From: Deltaproteobacteria bacterium | GTDB lineage: Bacteria; Desulfobacterota; Desulfobacteria; Desulfobacterales; Desulfobacteraceae | NCBI GenBank assembly: GCA_003647385.1 | Contig: QMMT01000152.1 | Location: 1 to 5,794, forward strand | DNA: 5,794 nt | Direction of reading: 5' to 3' | Shown here: positions 1-5,794 of the stretch, piece by piece | Numbering within the stretch: position 1 is the first letter of the stretch | How the letters are laid out: each line of letters opens with the position of its first letter | Notes under the pieces: generated by a model | Database searches by the model: none | What the model was told of the DNA's origin: nothing | The model's input: only the letters and a program-made list of their open reading frames with translations | Translations under genes and position numbers: made by a program

Positions 1-1
1 T

Positions 2-1165
2 AAATATTTTACCTATCAACATCTTGCCATGTCCCGGGGATGTCCCGGCAAATGCACTTTTTGCGGATCTCCCAAATTCTGGAAAACTTCAAATGTAAGG
101 TCTCATTCGCCTGAATGGTTTGCAGATGAAATTGAAAGCCTGGTCAAGAGTGGTATTACGCATTTTTATATTTCCGATGATACCTTTACAATGGATAAAC
201 AGCGGGTAATTGAGTTTTGCACTCTTATCATTAAAAGGAAGCTTGACATCACCTGGAATGCTATTTCAAGAGTGGACGTCATTGATAAAGACATCCTCTT
301 TGCCATGCGAAAGGCCGGGTGCATCCAGATAAGTTTCGGTGTTGAATCCGGATCTGAAAAAATCCGAAAAACACTTGGCAAACCCATTAAACGAGAAAAA
401 ATAATCGCTGCTTTTTCCCTGACCGCTTCCTATGGTATATTGCCCCGGGCTTATTTTATTTACGGATCACCCGGTGAAACGATGAAAACCATTCAGGAGA
501 GCTGTGACCTTTTAATCGCCATAAAGCCCTTAAGTGCCGTATTTTATCTGCTTGTCATTTTCCCGGGAACCCATCTGTATCAATCTGTAGTCAACAAACA
601 TTTGGTAACCGATAATATCTGGTATCAAAAAATTGAAGACCTGCCATGGTTTGAAGTGGACGAGCACCTTGATTTTAACAAAGTCAAAGCATTTGGTGAT
701 CAATTAAGATCTGAATTTTACACAAACCTTGATACGTTTGCCCAAGACTTGGATCTTGTAGACATAAAAGATTTGTACCCCTTTCATGCTGATTTTCTGT
801 ATAGACTTGCCATGACATTTTCCCACGGTGAATATGGTGGCGACACCCGGATCAAGAATCAGAATGAAACGGCAAGACAGCTTTATGACAAGGCATTGTC
901 ATATGGACCGGATGCAAGGGCTTTTTTAGGACTTGCCATGCTGCACCAAAAACAAAGGCAGTTTGATAAGGCCATTTTAATACTTAAAAAAGGACTGGAG
1001 CATTGGTCTGAAAACAAAGATTTAAATATCTGTATGGGGGTCAGCCTTATGAATACGGGCCGGTTTAAGACCGCATTAAGCTTCTTTGAAAAATTCAGGA
1101 AAAACCCGGAGACAACCCAATACATCAATATTTGTCATCAAAACTTAAGCAGGACACTACCATGA
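2..1165 (+). CDS. Radical SAM protein with C-terminal TPR repeats (5' partial; probably B12-binding type)
   Basis: This is the 3' part of a radical SAM enzyme gene. The frame is open from base 2 with no stop, so the ATG at 29 is an internal methionine; it sits in a typical 'SRGCPGKCTFC' context. The CX3CX2C motif that binds the 4Fe-4S cluster has its cysteine codons at 41, 53 and 62. Numbering from M=29, further family signatures follow: ISDDTF (48-53), a WNAISRVD strand (76-83), SFGVESGS (102-109), YGSPGET (145-151) and FPGT (178-181). This order is typical of B12-dependent radical SAM proteins, whose cobalamin-binding domain would precede the cluster motif, here outside the window; that part is inferred. 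Residues about 281-357 form two to three TPR units (for example QFDKAILILKKGLEHW), suggesting a protein-binding tail. The stop overlaps the next start as ATGA, so it is the upstream partner in an operon. Substrate unknown; it could be a methyltransferase or a ring- or C-C-bond-forming enzyme. Confidence 0.9.
   Translation, partial: KYFTYQHLAMSRGCPGKCTFCGSPKFWKTSNVRSHSPEWFADEIESLVKSGITHFYISDDTFTMDKQRVIEFCTLIIKRKLDITWNAISRVDVIDKDILFAMRKAGCIQISFGVESGSEKIRKTLGKPIKREKIIAAFSLTASYGILPRAYFIYGSPGETMKTIQESCDLLIAIKPLSAVFYLLVIFPGTHLYQSVVNKHLVTDNIWYQKIEDLPWFEVDEHLDFNKVKAFGDQLRSEFYTNLDTFAQDLDLVDIKDLYPFHADFLYRLAMTFSHGEYGGDTRIKNQNETARQLYDKALSYGPDARAFLGLAMLHQKQRQFDKAILILKKGLEHWSENKDLNICMGVSLMNTGRFKTALSFFEKFRKNPETTQYINICHQNLSRTLP
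1151..1154 (+). promoter_or_regulatory. Ribosome binding site for the DUF6178-like gene
   Basis: AGGA lies seven bases before the ATG at 1162, inside the last codons of the radical SAM gene. It supports 1162 as the start rather than an in-frame TTG at 1132, and it fits translational coupling across the ATGA overlap. Confidence 0.6.
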
Positions 1166-2898
1166 GCGATAAAACAAATTACAAACTGGCCAATATTCAA
1201 AAAAAAGAGTTAAAACTTCGAACGGTACGCCATGACATCCTTGTCAGCGAATCTGAAAAAGCCCTTGATTTGATTCTGGATGCCCCGGCGCCCGCCACCC
1301 TGATACAATCATTTCCAGACCAGGATCTCTATTATCTCATGCATAAAATCGGGCCGGATGATTTCATTCCTGTCCTCTCCATGGCCACATCAGAACAATG
1401 GGAATACATTCTGGATGTGGAAGCCTGGGACAATGACCGCCTTGACCTTGACTATATGACAAAAACATTTGACCTGTTATTCCAGGCTGATCCCAAAAGA
1501 CTTTTGCGATGGGCGATTATGGAAAAACCCGGATTTTTTGAATTTTACCTGTATCACAACATGAAAGTTTATGTCAGAGAACATGATGACCTGCCTCCGG
1601 AAGATTTTGACGATTATATTACCATTGATGATAAATTTTATTTCAGGTTTCCAAACAAACCCGACATCAGTGATAAAGACATGCCCAAGCCAAAGGACAC
1701 CATAGAACCTTTTGAATTAATCGAAAAAATGCTCAAGGCTGTGGCAGGAATGGATCTGTCGGTCTTTCACGGCCTGCTTCTTGAAACCAAGGCCGTACTG
1801 CCGGCTGAAATTGAGGAAGAAGAGTTCCGACTTAAAGACTTAAGGCTTGCTGAAAAGGGATTTTTACCCACCCATGAAGCCATTGGTATTTATCAGCCAA
1901 CCCGGCTGTCTTCCCTTCGCAAACGACCAGACAAAAGCATATTAAAACAAGTGCCCTTTGACCCGGATATACCTCTGCCCCCTCAGTTTTTTTCCCACTT
2001 TATTAAAGGGGATGATCTGTTTGTAAAATCCCTTGAATTTTTCGACTCAAACGTTATCCTTCATCTTGAATCCGAACTTGCCGCATTAATTAATAAAGTC
2101 ATTTCCGCAGATAAAATTAAACTTAGAGGTAAACAAGACCTTGAAAAAGCGATATCCAAAACGTGTGCCCATATAAACCTCGGTCTTGAAGTTATCCTGA
2201 AAGGAAACCGTAGACCCGAACTCGCAAGAGGTGTGATCGAGCAATATTTTCTTGAAGATATTTTCAGGACCGGTTCAAGGGCTAGCATCAGGTTGAAAAC
2301 AAGAGCAGTCAAGTGGTTTGAACAAAGCTTTATGAATAAAGCCCATTTGCCTCTAAGTTTCCTTGGGGAGGATTTCTTAGGTGTTGCCGGCGGCCTTTTA
2401 CTTGACCGGCCATTGTACTATGATAATTATGCCAAAGGTGTATTGTACAGAAATTTTAAATCCCTTTCAGACATCACTAAAACAGACAATGCCCTGAAAC
2501 AAATCATAGCCCTGGATGAGGTTCTTGACAACCTGGAAGTCGATATCACCTCTTTTAAAGAAGGGGTATTAACCTATAAAACACTGATCCTGACACTCTG
2601 GGCAAAGGACCGCCTGAAGCTGTCCCCCACCCTTGAACCTATTGACACAAAAATCTTTAAAAAATTTTTCATCGCCCTGTTTTCAAAACCCGATACCGAA
2701 GAATTCGCCCGGATCCAGTTGAATGATCTGACTTTGTGGACATCTGAGGCAACCGGTATAAAAGAACCAGACCTGGGACAAGGGTTTCATGAAGTCCTGG
2801 CAGACCTGATCAAAGAGCTTGAGGCAGACTATGGCTCAGTTGAGCCGGAAAATATTGACCCCAGATTTATCCCCCATTTTTTATTAAAAAATAATTAG
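1162..2898 (+). CDS. Conserved protein of unknown function, DUF6178-like
   Basis: This gene encodes a 578-residue soluble protein with no signal peptide, no convincing membrane segment and no catalytic motif that I recognise. The start at 1162 overlaps the stop of the radical SAM gene (ATGA) and has AGGA at the right distance. The N-terminal part (about residues 34-130) is helical. It contains LILDAPAPATLIQSFPDQDLYYLMHKIGPDD-type text followed by EQWEYILDVEAWDNDRL, which look like repeated short helical units. The middle is acidic and proline-rich (DDLPPEDFDD, then a KPDISDKDMPKPKD linker). A glycine-rich segment at about 400-420 (FLGEDFLGVAGGLLLDRPLYY) looks like a conserved core. I recall this architecture from proteins labelled DUF6178 in Desulfobacterota, but that assignment is from memory. 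Tight coupling to a radical SAM-TPR protein suggests a partner or accessory role, which is inference. It is probably cytoplasmic. Confidence 0.85.
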   Translation: MSDKTNYKLANIQKKELKLRTVRHDILVSESEKALDLILDAPAPATLIQSFPDQDLYYLMHKIGPDDFIPVLSMATSEQWEYILDVEAWDNDRLDLDYMTKTFDLLFQADPKRLLRWAIMEKPGFFEFYLYHNMKVYVREHDDLPPEDFDDYITIDDKFYFRFPNKPDISDKDMPKPKDTIEPFELIEKMLKAVAGMDLSVFHGLLLETKAVLPAEIEEEEFRLKDLRLAEKGFLPTHEAIGIYQPTRLSSLRKRPDKSILKQVPFDPDIPLPPQFFSHFIKGDDLFVKSLEFFDSNVILHLESELAALINKVISADKIKLRGKQDLEKAISKTCAHINLGLEVILKGNRRPELARGVIEQYFLEDIFRTGSRASIRLKTRAVKWFEQSFMNKAHLPLSFLGEDFLGVAGGLLLDRPLYYDNYAKGVLYRNFKSLSDITKTDNALKQIIALDEVLDNLEVDITSFKEGVLTYKTLILTLWAKDRLKLSPTLEPIDTKIFKKFFIALFSKPDTEEFARIQLNDLTLWTSEATGIKEPDLGQGFHEVLADLIKELEADYGSVEPENIDPRFIPHFLLKNN

Positions 2899-2936
2899 AT
2901 GTAAAAAATCCAGTGACCTGAAATTTAAGGATAAGA

Positions 2937-2965
2937 TTGTAAAACAACAGGGGCTGCGGTATAAG
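2937..2965 (+). promoter_or_regulatory. Candidate sigma-70 type promoter before the phosphopantetheinyl transferase
   Basis: TTGTAA (2937-2942, four of six consensus bases) is separated by exactly 17 bases from TATAAG (2960-2965, five of six). The pair lies in the 73-base gap between the DUF6178-like gene and the transferase. The predicted transcript start would fall at about 2972, which is the ATG itself, so a transcript from here would be leaderless or nearly so. The match could be chance in AT-rich DNA. Confidence 0.3.
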
Positions 2966-2971
2966 TCCGGC

Positions 2972-3697
2972 ATGGTTTCAATTCCCCAAAATAAACTTTT
3001 AGTCAACACCCTGTCTCCAAAGCCGGGTATCACCATCTGGTATTGCAAAATACCGGACATTACCGACTCAATTTTAAGCACCCCTGTCCAGAAAAATTTC
3101 AGGACGGTAATGGATAAACTATTTCAGAAAAATAATTTTATCAAACCCTTTTTCAACGATGAAGAAATCAGTGCTATCAATAGTTTCAAAGCCTTGAAAA
3201 AACAGATAGAATGGATAAGCGGCAGAGTTTTGATCAAACAAATGCTTCATCATTTTTTTTTAAAAACTATCCCCCTTGATCAAATCACACTCTCTTATCT
3301 TGAACAAGGGGCTCCTTTTGTGACACAACGACCCTACATTCCAATTTCACTCTCCCACAGCAATGATTATACAACTGCTGCATGCTGTAAGGACAAAGGA
3401 CAAATCATTGGAATTGATATCGAAAAAATTGCCAAAAAGCCGGATATCTTTTTTTTAAAAACTGCCTTTACTCATAATGAAATTAGTCATTTAGAAAATA
3501 ATACAGACCAAATTTTCAAAAACTGGACCATCAAAGAAGCTTATCTAAAATATATCAAAAAAGGGTTCAATGAAAGCCTTCACAGTGTGGAAGTTATCAA
3601 CGATGAGATCTGGCATAACAAAAAGAAGATCAGTGTAGATGTTTATTCAACTTTTATTGATGATTATGTTTTATCTCTTGTTTCATCCCGTATTTAA
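2972..3697 (+). CDS. 4'-phosphopantetheinyl transferase, Sfp type
   Basis: This enzyme moves the 4'-phosphopantetheine arm of coenzyme A onto a serine of a carrier protein (acyl, peptidyl or aryl), converting apo to holo form in the cytoplasm. The 241-residue length fits the Sfp/EntD class, not the short AcpS class. The first half has an initial strand (ITIWYCKIPD, 20-29) and FNDEEISAIN (61-70), then the R-containing helix SGRVLIKQML (83-92). The second half has GAPFV with ISLSHS (113-130), the metal-binding IGIDIE (D149 and E151) and WTIKEAYLK (W185, K188, E189, K193), matching WxxKExxxK. All expected catalytic positions are present. The start at 2972 keeps the full N-terminal strand. Its ribosome binding site is poor: AGGGG at 2949-2953 is 18 bases away. 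The frame is open back to a stop at 2885 but has no ATG, GTG or TTG there. No carrier protein or synthase is in the window, so the substrate is unknown. It ends in the same TTAA as the opposing regulator gene. Confidence 0.92.
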   Translation: MVSIPQNKLLVNTLSPKPGITIWYCKIPDITDSILSTPVQKNFRTVMDKLFQKNNFIKPFFNDEEISAINSFKALKKQIEWISGRVLIKQMLHHFFLKTIPLDQITLSYLEQGAPFVTQRPYIPISLSHSNDYTTAACCKDKGQIIGIDIEKIAKKPDIFFLKTAFTHNEISHLENNTDQIFKNWTIKEAYLKYIKKGFNESLHSVEVINDEIWHNKKKISVDVYSTFIDDYVLSLVSSRI

Positions 3698-4428
3698 TCG
3701 TGGTCAAAAATATACCCTACCGACCGTCTGCTGATAAAATAGACAGGTTTTTTAGGTTGTTTCTCAAAATATTTTCTAAACCTGACAATAAAATTATCCA
3801 CTGTCCTTGTGGAGGTGTCCCTTGAATATCCCCAGCCCGCAGCCAAAAGCATTTCTCTTGACAATGGTTTTCCTTTGTTTTCAATAAAAATTTTTAGCAG
3901 AACAATTTCCTGCTCTGTCAAAATAATTTCACCGGCAGCACACCGGGCTTTGAATGTGATAAAATCGATGTGGTTATCACCAAAATCGTAATGACTGCCA
4001 TTAAAAATTTTATATTCCCGCTGACCGTCTTTTTGATCATCTTCATACCAGGTCTTTTTTTTGATTAATCTTTTAACTCTTAATAAAAACTCTTCAAGAT
4101 CAAACGGTTTTGACAAATAATCATCCACGCCATATCGAAGTCCTTTGACTTTATCTTCTGTATCCCCCCTGGCAGAAAGGATGAGCACCGGAATTTTTTC
4201 ATCTTTCTGCCGAATGGTTTTTAAAATGGAAAACCCGTCAATCATCGGCAGCATAATATCAAGAATAATCAGATCCGGTTCCCAGGAGCGCCACTGTTCA
4301 AGGCCATCGATACCATCTACGGCAATTTTAACCCGATAGCCCTGGATGGAGAGATTCAAACGGATCCCGTCTGCAATATGCACCTCGTCTTCTATGACCA
4401 GGATACGCTTTTTTTCAGCTGCTTCCAT
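3694..4428 (-). CDS. OmpR/PhoB-family response regulator (receiver plus winged-helix DNA-binding domain)
   Basis: This is a 244-residue transcriptional regulator, probably switched on by phosphate from the kinase encoded just upstream. The receiver domain (about 7-120) has the acidic pair E13-D14, phosphoacceptor D57 in LIILDIMLPMIDG, S85 in LILSARGD and K107 in LSKPFD. A charged linker (about 121-145) leads to a winged-helix domain (about 146-244). That domain has ILTEQEIVLLKIF, the LSREMLLAAGWGY stretch, the recognition-helix region STRTVDNFIVRFRKYF and the terminal wing hairpin ISRRSVGYIF. The start is supported by AGGGAG eight bases upstream. Its first 37 bases lie inside the end of the kinase gene, so the two are probably translationally coupled. 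The stop overlaps that of the converging transferase gene. Target genes cannot be read from the window. Assignment to the PhoB/OmpR class is firm; equivalence to a named regulator is not. Confidence 0.95.
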   Translation of the reverse strand: MEAAEKKRILVIEDEVHIADGIRLNLSIQGYRVKIAVDGIDGLEQWRSWEPDLIILDIMLPMIDGFSILKTIRQKDEKIPVLILSARGDTEDKVKGLRYGVDDYLSKPFDLEEFLLRVKRLIKKKTWYEDDQKDGQREYKIFNGSHYDFGDNHIDFITFKARCAAGEIILTEQEIVLLKIFIENKGKPLSREMLLAAGWGYSRDTSTRTVDNFIVRFRKYFEKQPKKPVYFISRRSVGYIFDHD

Positions 4429-5414
4429 AGATTCTTCTCCCTGACATTGGCAATACTTGCCCTTGGAATGTTAATCGTAAACGTTGCACCTTTTCCTTTT
4501 CCCCGGCTTGCAGCCGATGCCCTCCACCCATGGATGGCAGCGATACTGGAAACAAGGTAGAGTCCAAGACCTGATCCCGAGACATCATTCTTTTGATATC
4601 GCCCGGATTGATAAAACTTTCTAAAAATTTTTCTTGCCTCCTTTTTATCCACACCAATCCCATTGTCTATAAACTCAATGGTTACTTTTTGTATAAAACT
4701 TTTAAACCGGATGGTGAGTTTTGGCATTTTTGATTCATTATATTTAATGGCATTAGAAATAATATTCATTAAGAGCATTTCGAATAAAAATAGATTCACC
4801 GGGTAAACCATCGGGCTTGTGGATTGATTTTCAATCTCAATCGTCAGATCCCTGAAAAGCGAGGCATTTTTTTTACAAAAATCATCCACCAGTTTTATCA
4901 GGCTTTCTCTTGTGACCTCGGAACCAAAGTTTTGGCTTTCAATCCTGGCAAGGTTGAGGATACTGTTAATATTTTCTGTCAGCCGGTTAATATCTTCCAA
5001 CATATTTTCGCTATATTTTTTTATTTCACCCGGCTCCAGTGGATGCCGGATAAAGGTCTCAAGATAAATCTTTAAAGAGGTAACGGGGGTCTTGAGTTCA
5101 TGGGTGAAATTATAGATAAAATTATGCTGAAGCCTGAAAAGATTAACCGTTTTCTGGTAATAAATAAATGCCAGAAGGATGCCGATCAACACCACTGCAA
5201 TCAAGGCACTTAAGACCAGTATGGTCATTCCGGTCTTTGAAGGAAAAATCAATTTTGGATCAATATGAAACTTTAAAATAATCACTTCAAGGGCTGATGT
5301 GATTTCCATGTACCAACTGACCGTCATCACGAGAAATGTGGCCAAAGCAAAAATAGAACAGGCAAAAATAAAAACAGGGTGCAGGTACCATCGGGAGGGA
5401 TTTAAAATTTGCAT
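4392..5414 (-). CDS. Membrane sensor histidine kinase (HisKA-HATPase), no HAMP or PAS domain
   Basis: This 340-residue inner-membrane kinase should autophosphorylate on a histidine and pass the phosphate to the OmpR-type regulator encoded next. Two hydrophobic segments (about 13-33 and 63-86) flank a short external loop of about 30 residues. Only about 18 residues separate TM2 from the H-box FTHELKTPVTS (phospho-H105), leaving no room for a HAMP or PAS domain. The dimerisation helices run to about 160. The ATP-binding domain has the N-box (MNIISNAIKYN, N217/N221), the G1 box (DNGIG, 250-254), the F-box (FRKFY, 264-268) and the G2 box (GSGLGLYLV, 280-288). About 20 extra residues, basic and serine-rich, follow the domain end at about 318; their last codons overlap the regulator gene by 37 bases. 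The start at 5414 is preceded by GGGAAG and TAGG within 16 bases. The signal is unknown; the short loop argues against a large external ligand. Confidence 0.95.
   Translation of the reverse strand: MQILNPSRWYLHPVFIFACSIFALATFLVMTVSWYMEITSALEVIILKFHIDPKLIFPSKTGMTILVLSALIAVVLIGILLAFIYYQKTVNLFRLQHNFIYNFTHELKTPVTSLKIYLETFIRHPLEPGEIKKYSENMLEDINRLTENINSILNLARIESQNFGSEVTRESLIKLVDDFCKKNASLFRDLTIEIENQSTSPMVYPVNLFLFEMLLMNIISNAIKYNESKMPKLTIRFKSFIQKVTIEFIDNGIGVDKKEARKIFRKFYQSGRYQKNDVSGSGLGLYLVSSIAAIHGWRASAASRGKGKGATFTINIPRASIANVREKNLWKQLKKSVSWS
4437..4442 (-). promoter_or_regulatory. Ribosome binding site of the response regulator
   Basis: Read on the minus strand, AGGGAG sits eight bases before the regulator ATG, inside the kinase coding sequence. 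It fixes 4428 as the regulator start and shows that the gene can be initiated within the overlap. Confidence 0.7.
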
Positions 5415-5419
5415 ATTTA

Positions 5420-5430
5420 CCTATCTTCCC
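5420..5430 (-). promoter_or_regulatory. Probable ribosome binding site of the histidine kinase
   Basis: On the minus strand the 27-base gap between the receiver gene and the kinase contains GGGAAG (5425-5430) and TAGG (5420-5423). The first is 10 bases and the second 5 bases before the ATG at 5414. The gap has no room for a promoter plus leader, so the kinase is probably read from the same transcript as the receiver gene. Confidence 0.5.
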
Positions 5431-5441
5431 ATTTTTAAACC

Positions 5442-5794
5442 TTAATACTGCTCCTCTAATGCGTCACGCAGCACCGCAAGATCGCTTGTAGGCTTAATCA
5501 GGACCTTGCCAGATGTCACCCCTAAAGCTTTCACTGAATCCGGCGGTATATAATCGGCTGAGCCGGTATGGACCACAAATTTTATATCAGGAAGAATTTT
5601 TATTGCTTCAATCATAAATGTATTCCCATCAATTCCCGGGAGCCGGATATCAACGACGGCTTCATCAATGAAGTTGTCCTTTATTATTTCAAGGGCTTGT
5701 TCACCGCTTGCTGCCTTAAAAACAATATATCCCTCATCTTCCATATAAGCTGCAATGCTTTGGCGAATGCTTGCCTCATCATCAAGGATTAAAA
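5442..5794 (-). CDS. Receiver (CheY-like) domain protein, 5' partial
   Basis: This is the 3' part of a gene whose product ends in a phosphoacceptor receiver domain. The minus-strand frame is open to the window edge. The first visible codons read LILDDEASIRQSIAAYMEDEGY, which supply the acidic pocket (DDE at about 5775-5783), so the ATG at 5744 is internal and not the start. Numbering from that ATG, the phosphoacceptor is D32 in AVVDIRLPGIDG (codon 5649-5651). The switch threonine is T60 in VVHTGS and the conserved lysine is K84 in LIKPTS. The domain ends 12 residues later with no output domain. It is either a stand-alone single-domain regulator of about 120 residues or the C-terminal receiver of a hybrid histidine kinase; the missing 5' part decides. 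It leads directly into the kinase gene 27 bases on, so it probably belongs to the same phosphorelay, as phosphate sink, shuttle or second output. Confidence 0.9.
   Translation of the reverse strand, partial: LILDDEASIRQSIAAYMEDEGYIVFKAASGEQALEIIKDNFIDEAVVDIRLPGIDGNTFMIEAIKILPDIKFVVHTGSADYIPPDSVKALGVTSGKVLIKPTSDLAVLRDALEEQY

Noticed and set aside
29..31. ATG as the start of the radical SAM gene
   Set aside because: The frame is open upstream to base 2, and the ATG sits directly before the cluster motif where family members have many more residues. It is an internal methionine.
1132..1134. TTG start for the DUF6178-like protein
   Set aside because: It would add ten residues and enlarge the overlap. 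The ATG at 1162 has a well-placed AGGA and the common ATGA overlap.
2833..2846. GGCTCA-GT-TGAGCC inverted repeat
   Set aside because: It is a perfect six-base palindrome arm but lies inside the coding sequence with no T-run after it, so it is not a terminator. No operator function can be supported.
2876..2892. Inverted repeat ATTTTTT-ATT-AAAAAAT as a terminator
   Set aside because: The stem is entirely A-T with a 3-base loop and no following T-tract, so it is too weak to act as an intrinsic terminator.
2888..2971. N-terminal extension of the phosphopantetheinyl transferase
   Set aside because: The frame is open for 28 codons but contains no ATG, GTG or TTG, and the family's first strand already begins after residue 19 of the 2972 start.
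5742..5744. ATG as the start of the receiver protein
   Set aside because: The preceding in-frame codons encode the receiver's first strand and acidic pocket (LILDDE), which the domain needs, so the gene continues beyond the window.

Overview
The window appears to be chromosomal DNA from an anaerobic Desulfobacterota (delta-proteobacterial) bacterium, most likely a member of the Desulfobacterales. This is inferred from three things: the moderately AT-rich composition, the radical SAM protein with TPR repeats, and a large protein that resembles a family (DUF6178) I associate with that phylum. No search was run, so the taxonomic placement is a recollection. Coding density is very high. There are no RNA genes, mobile elements or CRISPR arrays, and no gene-free stretch longer than 73 bases.

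The plus-strand half (1-3697) holds three genes in one direction. The first is the 3' part of a radical SAM protein with C-terminal TPR repeats, whose N-terminus lies outside the window. It overlaps by ATGA with a 578-residue cytoplasmic protein of unknown function (DUF6178-like). After a 73-base gap comes a Sfp-type 4'-phosphopantetheinyl transferase. The ATGA overlap means the first two genes are almost certainly co-translated. The transferase may be in the same operon or may have its own promoter, since a reasonable -35/-10 pair sits just before its start.

The minus-strand half (3694-5794, read right to left) is a signalling operon. It encodes a receiver-domain protein (5' end outside the window), then a small two-TM sensor histidine kinase, then an OmpR/PhoB-type response regulator. 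The kinase and regulator genes overlap by 37 bases, and the receiver gene ends 27 bases before the kinase. The kinase and the OmpR-type regulator form a complete two-component system. The extra receiver could be a phosphate sink, a second target, or the end of a hybrid kinase.

The two operons converge tail to tail, and their TAA stop codons overlap within one TTAA. No room is left for an ordinary terminator between them. The window does not contain an obvious new defence or mobile system. The least understood part is the pairing of the radical SAM-TPR protein with the DUF6178-like protein, next to a phosphopantetheinyl transferase with no carrier protein in view.
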